Below are positions 34,711-44,041 of a stretch of 64,000 bases of DNA, in pieces. This stretch comes from Triangularia verruculosa (lineage: Eukaryota; Ascomycota; Sordariomycetes; Sordariales; Podosporaceae): positions 124,001-188,000 of the forward strand of contig MU863902.1 of assembly GCA_033296885.1 (NCBI GenBank). The letters run 5' to 3'. Position numbers and translations under genes: made by a program. Every line of letters starts with the position of its first letter. The stretch's first letter is position 1. The notes below the pieces were generated by a model. The model was not told the DNA's origin and made no database searches. It saw only the letters and a list, made by a program, of their open reading frames with translations.

Positions 34711-35908
34711 CTAATCCTTCTTAATCTCCACATACCCCCTACACATCCTCAGAAATCTCTGGCGATACTCCTCCGGCGTGGTCGTGATACTCATCGGTCC
34801 ATCCTTGCTGATCAAAAGGTTCCACAAGTTGATCAACAGCGTCATGAACTTCGGCTGGATTTTGTGCTTGGCCCAGAAGAAATCCAAGATCGAAGCACGG
34901 TACACATACTTCCCATCGGCCGAAGCAACACCTGTCTTCCATGTTGGCGGTTTGGGTGGCACCGATGGCCCAGATTCTGGGGGTGCCAGATTGGAGTCCG
35001 ACTTGCATGCCTCCGGCTGAACCTCTTCTTGAACCTCCTCCCGCGACAGCTTCATCCTGACCAAGAACAGCGAATAGTCAACCGCGTTATGCTCCGCCAG
35101 TAAACTGGTGTCTTCCTCCAATCTGGCAAATAAGTCATCCGCTTGCTCCTGGCTGAGCACAATCTTGTCGTGGAACTCGTCCGCCAACTGGTCCTTGGTT
35201 GTCTCGCTGGTAAGCGCACCATCAGCAATATCTCGCTCGGGGTAGAAGTATGATGTCGGCTTTAAGTCCCAGTTCTCCCACTTGGCATCGCCTCTCTTCT
35301 CTGCTTCGGCCCGTCCGTACATGATGTTCTCCATGACGATGTGGTGCGAGGGCGCGAGCCGCAATATGCGGCCAATAGAGGTGCCTGATGCGCCGAGGAA
35401 GTCGCATATCCGAACAAGTAAAGACTGCGGATGTCTGGCCATATGTTGTACATATGGTGTCAAGAGGTCATAGCGGAAGAACGAGTGTTCGGAATGTCGT
35501 GGTACAGATTTGACGAGGTACTTCTGATCGTTGGTTGTGTAAAAGGTCTGTCGAACACCGCCCGTTAGCAACGCTCGTATATGAACCTGTTCGTTGAGTC
35601 GGGTAACTTACAGAGCCAGAGAAGCCCATGTCCCCAATAGCAGTCAAGGCTTCCTCGTCCTTTGCGCCTTCACGCGGCCGGAACGAGTCGGCGTAGTCCT
35701 CATCGCCGACATTCCAGTATTCTCGACGCAGCTTGGAAAAGTCGGCAGGGCGGATCTTTCTCATGAGCAACTGATACAGCGAGAAGAAGGCGGAAAATAT
35801 GGCGAGGATGATCACAAGTGGGTTTCTGGACTTCTTTTTGATGCCGTTGACATTGGTCCTGACGAGGGCGTGGACAATGGACCGGGCGATCCTCTCTTGT
35901 CGACCCAT
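34711..35908 (-). CDS. short membrane-anchored PIP-kinase-like protein
   Basis: Exons (minus) 35612-35908 and 34711-35547; intron 35548-35611 (GTAAGT, branch TGCTAAC, CGACAG). Product 378 aa. An N-terminal basic segment leads to one hydrophobic helix (PLVIILAIFSAFFSLYQLL). A phosphatidylinositol phosphate kinase core follows: YTTNDQKYLVKSVPRHSE (catalytic Lys strand), HHIVMENIMYG, DLKPTSYFYPERDIADG, AVDYSLFLVRM (the DYSL motif of PIPKs) and ILDFFWAKHKIQPKFM. The core is much shorter than in MSS4 or FAB1, and the helix is unusual for these peripheral enzymes. It might be a real lipid kinase or a divergent pseudokinase. Another in-frame ATG at 35956 would add 16 residues; 35908 was chosen because MGRQERIARS starts the conserved-looking part. 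Confidence 0.8.
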
Positions 35909-36321
35909 GGCGACAGCGTGGTCTGGTGTCGGTGATCTTCGCTGGAGAGTAAACAATAAGTTCGAACAGCGGTGGAGATCAAGTAATGTTCCAGCCAGCG
36001 ATGTATGGAGTAGTTACAGATGGCTCGACAGGGGAACAGCGATCGTTCCTGGACGACGGGCTGTCAAGTGGTGGAATGACGTCATTGATCCGAAGACAGC
36101 ACTGACATGTGATGGGGCAGAGGTCCGGACCACTGCAGCCAAGACAAGCTTCCGGTACAGCTGGAGATATCGCAGTACCATGAGTACGTATTGCAGATAA
36201 GAGATTCATTATTGCAAAGAGAAGTCTAGATAATCGTCAAAAACATGACATTGGGACAATTATCCGCCAACCCGTCACCCACACAACCCCCATGACCCCA
36301 CCATAGGATGTCCATTCCCTC
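35909..36321. other. upstream of the PIPK-like gene
   Basis: Nothing beyond promoter DNA is visible; a 133-codon plus-strand frame opposite the PIPK 5' end is a shadow. Confidence 0.4.
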
Positions 36322-36768
36322 CTATCTCGACCTTGATATCGAGAACCTAGTGAGGATCTGTCAGTGATCAATTCTGAGTGTGAAGAGACGTTTTGACTTA
36401 CTTGGAGTGGTGCTCGTGTTGCTCCTCACCGAAATAGCTGAGTAGATGGTCGCCGCCAACATTTCAAGACGCTCATGCATATCACTGAAGGAAGAAAAGA
36501 AAAGTAAGTACATACCTGTTGCTCATCGAGTGTCGAACAATCCTCCCCACTAAGTACATTCGCGTGTACTGTCGCTCGTCCCTAGATTGTTCAAAAGAAA
36601 TGTGAGAGAGTGAACATGACAAACACATGTGGGGCTGGGAGTTGATGTGGGTTAGGGGAGTTGAGTGTGTAAGTGACCCAAAAAGGAAAGAGGTGGGGTA
36701 AAACGGGAGCAACACTCAACATCAAGCCCTCTCATGAGATGAAGATAAGCGCAGGGAAATTACATACC
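36322..36768 (-). CDS. possible small intron-rich gene, unresolved
   Basis: Tentative. On the minus strand several splice-bounded pieces share one frame: a piece ending TTTTTTG|GTATGT at 36768, exon 36516-36581, exon 36402-36437 and a last piece from 36346 to a stop at 36322, separated by introns of 186, 78 and 55 nt. The joined text reads YGTFDIFW, DERQYTRMYLVGRIVRHSMSN, SYFGEEQHEHHSK. I do not recognise it. The upstream end is not resolved: a stop lies in frame before LSDFPTFRF and the first ATG gives only about 34 residues. It could also be a spliced leader or non-coding transcript. Transcript data would settle it. Confidence 0.25.
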
Positions 36769-38902
36769 AAAAAATGTCGAATGTGCCGTAATCGAATCGA
36801 AAAGTCGGAAAGTCGGAAAGTCAAACGAAATCTGGACAAAAGATCGTCAGTCGTGCGTCCTCGAGCTTAGCATCAAGTGCAAAACATGTCATTGAGCGTC
36901 GTTGAAGTTGTTGGCGGCGAGTTCTGTGGTTAGTGAAACAGGCAGTAATCTGTGGAAAAGAAAACAAAATGTGTCAGCGTTGGAAAAGAAAGGTGGCCTA
37001 AACTGAGGTTGTGTTCCTCGATTGACGATATTCGTGGGCCTGGTCCGCGACTTCCATTGTCAGTTTCGGTCTCAAAGAGAGGCAAGAAAAGTTGATCGTA
37101 GCAAAGAAGTTAACAGAAGTCGTTTCCGAAATCTTTGAGTCTGGGCAGAGATGGCGCGTGGGGCAGGTGGGTTGTTTTGACAGATTCCTAAGAATCGAGT
37201 CGCAGCTAGGAAGAAACGGGGGCAAAAAAGCGACGAAAAATTGGCGATGAAGGAAGGGTGAGAAAAAGACTTACGATGAAGCTCCAGATCGATCACATAT
37301 AACTTGACGGTCGAGTTGGATGGAAAGATTCGGAGGCTGACTTGATTCGAGAGAAAGAAGAGAGCGAAGTTGGTGTTGGGTGGAAGAAAAGAATGGGAAG
37401 CTGGCAAGCAACGGGTAGGATTTGTACGTGTCCTGGGAGCGTGGGCTACGGCTCAAAATCAGGCACCCGGGGCAGGAAGTTTTGATTCTATTCATGTGTG
37501 TAGGTCTGCTATTGTTGTTATTGTGTTCAATGCTTCCAATGCTTCTCCTCAACTAGGGAAGGTGCGATGCCCCAACCGCTTCAGAGCTCTCGAAGTGGTA
37601 GTCAGTCCTAGGCCACGGAGAAAGCATCGATCTATACGATATTTGTCATCTAAAGCCATGTTATCATGACGTATCAAACGTCAGTATATATATACGTTCA
37701 TACAGCTCATCATGTTGAAAAGAACCTTGAATCGTAGTCGTGGCGATACTCTGTAGCTACCAATCTAGATCGAAGATAGGCATACCTCAACTTCTTTCAG
37801 CAAACGATGAATGGGATGACACCCAAGCCTGCATATTTCAAGCTCATTGTTCCAGTTATCAGAGCACTAGTATTAATCATAGAAAAGGAGACTTCGAAGA
37901 GAGTACATTTTTCGAGTACACCGAGTACCTTATCTAGCATTAGTCCTCGAGTCTTAGAGTAACGGCTGCTTCACCTCCTGTCCATGTCCATGGGCAACCT
38001 GCTTAAGGTTCAAGCAATTAAAAGTCAATTCAGTTCGGGTGCACTCATGATACCTGACATATCGACTTGATAATGGAAATTGTAGTTATCCCATTCCGCA
38101 ATATTATTTGCCTGTGGACTGAAAACATGCGTAGGTAGGTCGGTTACATCCGCTCAACGGTTTCCGTGACACTCGGCTGGCATGATGCGAGTCTGAATCA
38201 TCCCCAGAGTTAGGCGATACATCTCCTGGTTAAAGTACGGTTACATTGTGTAGCGCGTCTACTGAGATCCTCGTGCTTCGCAGCTGTCAAGTGAGGGGGC
38301 AGCCACCAGGGCACCTATCAAGTCGAGAGAAGTCTTGAGTCTTCTGGGTCTACAAAGATCTTCGGGGTATAGTCCGGGAATACTACCAGATACCTTGGGT
38401 AGTTGTCACTGAAAGCCTCTCCAACTGGCATCTCTGGAAGGCTGCATGTAGGTAGCATGGAAAAATGTCCAACAATACGGGTCGGACATGCTTGCTGTTG
38501 AAGCGGTGAATCCAGATTCTAATATAATTCGAGGCTCAGTCTCAAAGACGCTGCTGGTGTTGGCTCTGATATGGGCCCCTCAGAAGGCTTTGTGACACCG
38601 CATGATCGTTGTTTGTCCAACGGGAGACAAGACAATGCTTAGCCGGGAATATCAGGGTATGAGGTCGCTTACTCCGCCTGCATACACGAGGTGATGGCGG
38701 ATTCTACACGAAATGTAACGTCAGTGTACCATCGTACAAGCAGATGTCAGTCATGCCAGGTTCTCGAGACTCTTAGTGATCATGGAATATAAAAGGTCCC
38801 AACGGCTATGACGTTAAGACCTGGCTTGGATCTGTCATGTTAAAGTAGACCCGCAACCTCAACCCCAACACCTCTCTAGAGCACACCAATATCGTCAAAA
38901 AC
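36769..38902. other. intergenic, possible 5' leader of the unresolved locus
   Basis: About 2.1 kb. Splice-like signals (for example GTAAGT on the minus strand near 37270) and a short ATG-started frame (MEVADQAHEYRQSRNTTS, near 37057) suggest a spliced leader on the minus side. 37740-38780 shows nothing I can support. Confidence 0.35.
38788..38794 (+). promoter_or_regulatory. TATA box
   Basis: TATAAAA 109 nt before the ATG of the small secreted protein gene, a normal spacing for a fungal promoter with a leader of about 80 nt. Confidence 0.55.
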
Positions 38903-39538
38903 ATGCAGCAGTTTACTTCCAAAATGCTTGCCTTGCTTGCAGCGGCTTTCTCTCTTGTTGCCGCGCAATCTGACTGTGTCTACGATGTCCAGTCTGCCCC
39001 CTTCCATCTCAGACTTACCGGTGACGATGCAAGACTGAATGGCACACGCCTCGTCTCGGTACATGCCGGCCCCCCGTTCCGGCAGCTCGTTTCTGAAGCC
39101 TGGCTCCAGGACACCTACCCAGGCCATAACCAGTCCGACATCTCTATCAACTTCTACTACAACACCACCTCGACCAACGACCCAAACAGTAATTGCCTCC
39201 CAGGAAAGCTCCACTGGGCGCCTGAGCAGAGCTGGCCCTCCGTGTTCGGCATCGTGTCTTCACTAGCAAGCAATGTCCAGCCGATCGAAGTGAGCCCTAT
39301 GCAGGGTGACGGGTCTGGCGTCCAGTTCGATGAGGAGGGCAAGCTGTTCCAGCGAGCTAGGTCGTACAGCCCGGTCACGCAGGAGGAGGAAGGGTACAAT
39401 CTAAACCACTACAAGTGGTTCATCTGCGCGACAGTTTATGGCAACTATAAATATGGCGACGCCTTGACTTGGGTGGCGGGTGGTGAGCCGGATGGCAAAA
39501 ACTGCAGAGCTGTCGATGTGACGCGGGAGTGGGCTTGA
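38903..39538 (+). CDS. small secreted protein of unknown function
   Basis: Single open frame of 211 aa. A signal peptide is evident (MLALLAAAFSLVAAQ, cut before SDC). The mature part starts SAPFHLRLTGDDARLNGTRLVSVHAGPPFRQLV; a FxLRL...GTRL.S.HAG pattern is typical of a family of uncharacterised fungal secreted proteins that I recall only loosely. It has few cysteines (Cys in DCVYD, NCLPG, FICAT and NCRAV), which could form two disulfides, and several N-glycosylation sequons (NGT, NQS, NTT). A second in-frame ATG (MLALL) lies seven codons in. A clear TATA box precedes it. Secretion is well supported; function is not known. Confidence 0.78.
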   Translation: MQQFTSKMLALLAAAFSLVAAQSDCVYDVQSAPFHLRLTGDDARLNGTRLVSVHAGPPFRQLVSEAWLQDTYPGHNQSDISINFYYNTTSTNDPNSNCLPGKLHWAPEQSWPSVFGIVSSLASNVQPIEVSPMQGDGSGVQFDEEGKLFQRARSYSPVTQEEEGYNLNHYKWFICATVYGNYKYGDALTWVAGGEPDGKNCRAVDVTREWA

Positions 39539-40198
39539 AGAATATGGGCATGAAGAGCGTGGGACGTGGGCATCTGGATATTTCCAACTTCTTCGTTGGT
39601 GTTGTAAATACACTTGGTACCTAATGTTGTAACTTGGAGAATACCCCACGTTTCTCGCTCAGACGCAGAGGCGGACCATGGGCACGTTTGATGCGGGATG
39701 GCGAAGTTTTCGGCAGAGAATGCGCTAATAGTCCACGGCACTCCCGCTCACACGTGCTGAATTGGCATCCTTCTCGAACAAAATAGTGGGGGGCTCTCGA
39801 CATGCCGACCCCTGCAGACGGTCGGTTCCGGAAGGCTGGGCAGCGCGGAAGAAGCCCTCAAGGTTCAAGTTCGGGGTCGGTGGCGCATACCATCGGCTTC
39901 GGTGGATGACGGATGCAGCAAGGTTAGCCTGGCTTCCATTACCAAATACCGATGGATTTTTTGCATATCCGTGCCATGAGCCCATCCAGCCTTCAAATTT
40001 CTGTGGCAAAAGCCAACTTGCTCAAACTCTCCCTCAATCCCTCTCGAGAGCTCTAGGTTGTTCTTCGCCTTGTGCCGTCCTTCCCCTCCTGCTCTTTCTT
40101 TGACCTCTGAAGAACACCAGGAAACCGTCAACCCCGCCCCCACCATATCATACATTCCGGTCTTCCTTCCTCCCACAGCAGCAACAGCAGCAGTCGCA
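39539..40198. other. intergenic and 5' leader of CBS gene
   Basis: No other gene seen. A GCAGCAACAGCAGCAG run lies just before the cystathionine beta-synthase ATG. Confidence 0.5.
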
Positions 40199-41870
40199 AT
40201 GTCGAACCAGAACGGTGCCAACCACCGCGGACTCGTTTCGCAGGTCCCAATTCCCATCTTCGACAAGCAGGCGGCCAAGACCAACATCAAGATGTCCGCG
40301 ACCGAGCTTATCGGCAACACGCCGCTTGTGCGCCTAAACAAGATCCCCCAGTCCCTCGGGATCGAGTGCGAGGTCTACGCCAAAGTTGAGCTGTTCAACG
40401 CCGGCGGCAGTGTCAAGGACAGGATAGCGCTTCGCATGATTGAGGAGGCCGAGAAGAGCGGACGCATCAAGCCCGGCGACACTCTGATTGAGCCCACCAG
40501 CGGCAATACGTAAGTGTCTTGTTTAATCTAGCATTTTTTCGGCTCTCGTTTTCCTGTGCGCGTGCTAACCCCAAGCTAGCGGTATTGGTCTGGCGTTGGT
40601 TGGCGCCATCAAGGGCTACAAGACCATCATCACCCTCCCCGAAAAGATGTCCGCCGAGAAGGTGTCGGTCCTCCGCGCCCTTGGTGCCACCATTATCCGC
40701 ACGCCCACCCAGGCTGCCTGGGACAGCCCCGAAAGCCACATCGGTGTCGCGCGCCGTCTCCTCAAGGAGATTCCCAACTCCCACATTCTCGACCAGTATA
40801 CTAACGTCGACAATCCGCGCGCGCACGAGTTCGGCACCGCTGAGGAGATCTGGGCGCAGACTGGTGGCAAGATCACGGCTGTCGTCGCTGGTGCTGGCAC
40901 TGGCGGTACCATCAGCGGTATTGCCAAGGGCCTGCGCAAGCATGACAAGAACATCAAGGTTATTGCTGCCGATCCCCATGGCAGTATCCTCGCTGTTCCC
41001 GAGAGCCTGAACGAGGAGAAGGCCAACCAGCCCTACAAGGTGGAGGGTATTGGTTATGACTTCATCCCCGACGTTCTGGAGCGCGAGATTGTTGACAAGT
41101 GGTACAAGACTGACGACCGCGAGTCTTTCAAGCTTGCGCGCCGTCTGATTGCTGAGGAGGGTCTCTTGGTTGGTGGAAGTTCCGGCAGCGCCATGGCGGC
41201 CACGCTCAAGGCCGTCAAGGACTTTGGCTTCAAGAAGGGTGATGTTGTCGTTGTTGTCCTGCCCGACAGCATCCGCTCTTACCTCTCCAAGTTTGCTGAC
41301 GATGACTGGCTCGCGGCCAACGACCTTCTCCCCAACGACGACACCAACGTCAATGGTGGCGAGGCTGTCTCCGCTGATCCTCAGACTCCCAGCCAACAAG
41401 ATCCCTATGGTGGCGCCACTGTCCGCGCCCTCCGCCTCAAGCCCGTCTCTTCTGTCCTTTCCGACAGCCCATGCGCCGAGGCCATTGAGATGATGCGCGA
41501 CAAGGGCTTTGACCAGCTCCCCGTCCTCACCCCTACCGGCGGTAAGCTCGCCGGTCTTGTTACCCTCGGTAACCTGCTCAGCTACATCTCCAAGGGCCGC
41601 GCCTCGCCCAAGAGCCCTGTCAGCGATGTCATGTTCAACTTCAAGCGCATTGACGAGATCGTCACCGACCCCCGCCAGTTCGGCTCCGACCTCAAGAACA
41701 AGAAGCGGAAGTTTGTTGAGATCACCATGGACACTCCTTTGTCCGCGCTCAGCAGATTCCTCGAGTGGAACAGCGCTGCCGTCATCACCGAGAAGGCCGA
41801 GGATGGCTCCAAGCCTGTCGCTGTTGTCACCAAGGTGGATCTGTTGACCTACATGGTCAAGCACAAGTAA
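40199..41870 (+). CDS. CYS4: cystathionine beta-synthase
   Basis: PLP enzyme condensing serine (or O-acetylserine) with homocysteine to cystathionine, the first step of transsulfuration, in the cytosol. Exons 40199-40509 and 40580-41870; intron 40510-40579 (GTAAGT, branch GCTAAC, CTAG). Product 533 aa. The PLP lysine is Lys73 in AGGSVKDRIA. EPTSGNTGIG and AGAGTGGTISG are the substrate and phosphate loops. Two CBS (Bateman) repeats close the protein: DKGFDQLPVL...GLVTLGNLLSYI and MDTPLSALSRFLEWNSAAVI. As in yeast CYS4, there is no N-terminal heme-binding segment. Codon use is strongly C-ending, as expected for a well expressed gene, and this bias creates long antisense open frames. Confidence 0.97.
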
Positions 41871-42302
41871 AAGGGTGGAAGGATAAGGGAAAGTGGAAGC
41901 TGGGTCAAAGCATGGCGTTTTTGTGAATTGAGATTTTCTAGTTTGTTTGGCATTTGTGTGTCCGTTTCCGTGTATACGCTGGGAGGGGAAGATACCGAGA
42001 CTCAACATCTTTGGTGGTTTGGAATAGCGGATCTTAGACTTGATAGCATCTGGTCGGCGTACTTTTGGGGCCCAACCCGTGCACAATGGGAGGAGCGGTC
42101 TGGGAATAGCATTTTGTTATGCATCATTTATACCCATAAACTACAATTACATGTTTATCTGATTGCATTAAAAGTTTGTACTAGATCATGTTTTTGCCGC
42201 CCTGTTCATTACCCATCCACACGCCTTGCTGTTACACCCAAAGTAGTAGGAGATAATTCATTACCCCTTTTTATCTCATGCTATACCAAAAATCGCCGTC
42301 TT
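41871..42302. other. convergent 3' interval between CBS and SRP receptor beta
   Basis: Only terminator/3'UTR-type DNA is visible. Confidence 0.5.
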
Positions 42303-43244
42303 TTATACCCTCTCACCAATCCACTTCCACCACTTTTCCGCTCCTGGCCCATCGCCAATGACGCTGCCACCAATGACATCGATATCGACATCGAACTCCA
42401 TCATCTGCGCAAACGAGAACTTTTCGCTGCCATCACCCCCGAGCCAGTCGCCCTCCTCGTTGGCAGCAAGTTCATCCTGCCCAACACCAGAGTCCAACAA
42501 GCCCTTGCTCCTCGCGACGCGAATGCGACCCAGCTCGGCCTCCAAATTCGACTTGACCAACGCCGCGGGCAACGCAGTAAACAAATCAAGCTTGTTCGCA
42601 GCAACCAAAACCGGCATCGACGCGGGCGCCCTGCTCCCGTTGCGGCTGTGGAACCTCTTTTGCAACCTCAAGAGAATATCGTAAAGGTACTCGGCCGTCG
42701 AGGGAAGGGCGTCACCGTCGGCGAGGGCAGCAGCGTCCACCATGAAGACCACGGCCTTGATCTTGGACTTTGCGCCGCCGTCGCTGACGAGGGAGGACTT
42801 GATCGTTGGCTCGGCGGAGGTGAGGTGGGCGATCGATTGTGCGCGGAGCTTGGGGTGCCCGGGGGTGTCGACGAGGAGGAATTTTTTGGCGGTGGCGCCT
42901 TCGTCGTCGAGGTTGGTCTTGTAGGAGGTGGAGGGGTCGTCGGAGTTGACAGAGAGCTCGACTGAGGAGGGGACTTGGCTTGTGTGGGTCTTTGCGACGG
43001 GGGAGGAGGATGATGATGACTGCTGGGGACCGCGCTCGAAGAGGGTGGTGAGGGTGGTTTTGCCTGCGCCGGGGGGCCCGAGGAGGAGGACGGAGGGGAG
43101 GGTGGTGTAGGGGGTTGCGGTTGAGTAGAGGAAGTGGAGGAGAATGGGGGCGAGGAGGCAGAAGGCGAGGCCGAAGAGGATGACGGTTGGGGAGGGGGTG
43201 AGGGATGCCTCGAAGAGGTCTTTGAGGGTTTGTTGGAGGGACAT
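42303..43244 (-). CDS. SRP102: signal recognition particle receptor subunit beta
   Basis: ER membrane GTPase that anchors the SRP receptor alpha subunit for cotranslational targeting. Uninterrupted frame of 313 aa. A single N-terminal helix (VILFGLAFCLLAPILLHFLY, residues about 21-40) is followed directly by the G domain: P-loop GPPGAGKT at residues 56-63, the switch II motif DTPGHPKLR, a hydrophobic strand (KAVVFMVDAAAL) and NKLD for guanine recognition. The order membrane helix then small Arf-like GTPase is the defining layout of SR-beta. A Ser-rich insert after the P-loop (residues about 74-85) and an extra loop before the last helix are common in fungal members. Confidence 0.94.
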   Translation of the reverse strand: MSLQQTLKDLFEASLTPSPTVILFGLAFCLLAPILLHFLYSTATPYTTLPSVLLLGPPGAGKTTLTTLFERGPQQSSSSSSPVAKTHTSQVPSSVELSVNSDDPSTSYKTNLDDEGATAKKFLLVDTPGHPKLRAQSIAHLTSAEPTIKSSLVSDGGAKSKIKAVVFMVDAAALADGDALPSTAEYLYDILLRLQKRFHSRNGSRAPASMPVLVAANKLDLFTALPAALVKSNLEAELGRIRVARSKGLLDSGVGQDELAANEEGDWLGGDGSEKFSFAQMMEFDVDIDVIGGSVIGDGPGAEKWWKWIGERV

Positions 43245-44041
43245 CGTGAGGGTGGTTGGGGTGATGTCGGAAGAGAAGGTGGTGGGTGCGGAGAGGTTGT
43301 GGATGGCTTGTTTCTCTTTGTTTCGAACCTTAGAGCTGCACTCTTATTCTTTGGCGCGGTTGACCCTGCAATTGGCCGGGCCCGGGAGGTTGAGATCCGA
43401 ATATGAAGATATGGGGCCACCCGTCATCCGACAGCGTGGTCCGATCGGCTCATGGGAATTTTAACGAGTTGTTCGTTACGTAGCACCTTCGCTTCGCGGT
43501 CACGGCCCCACAAGGCCGAAGGCAGAGAAAAGGACAGACGCCGCGCTATGCTATGGGGCTGCACGGGCTGCTCAGGGCTGTCAGTGTCGGTCAGACGCAC
43601 CGCCGCAAGTGGGTACGTGGTGGGGTTCCCGCTCCAAGACACCAAGGAGCTGGTTGACAAATCAACGCTCGACATGCCGTTGGTCCCTGGCTCAGCCTCG
43701 CTGCTGTCGTCGCGCATGCAGCTGTTGGCTGGTCCCTGAGGAATCCCAAAAAAGAGTTGTGGAGATCCGACAGGCTTCAGACAACGTCGTCAACCCTCAT
43801 CTGTTCTTGACGGGGTCGTCCAGTTCACGTCCGTTCTTTTTTTCCATCTCTCTGGCCCGCCCAGCTCCTCTTTGGCGCCTAAGATCTACCTTACGCCATC
43901 GACCAGGGGCAGACGAAGCAGGGGACCAGTCCGAGCTCGCCGGTCCATTTCCATATTTTTGGGAATTCCTAATTGCGCTGTTTGACACTCGAGATCGGAC
44001 CAGATATTCAGGAGGCACTCCACCAAAGTCCATCTCCAACG
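43245..44041. promoter_or_regulatory. divergent promoter region of SRP102 and AKR1 genes
   Basis: A 797-bp head-to-head interval between two secretory/membrane-traffic genes. No gene in it; no specific regulator site recognised. Confidence 0.45.

Noticed and set aside
36430..36515. Alternative splice using a 31-nt intron (36485-36515) in the unresolved locus
   Set aside because: Shorter than fungal introns normally splice; the 78-nt alternative with the CTCAG acceptor is more credible.
40467..42086. 539-codon open frame antisense to cystathionine beta-synthase
   Set aside because: Opposes a confident gene; its Gly/Asp/Leu-rich text arises from C-ending codons on the other strand, with no motif or start context.
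41928..42965. 345-codon plus-strand frame opposite SRP receptor beta
   Set aside because: Antisense shadow; the minus strand carries all GTPase motifs.
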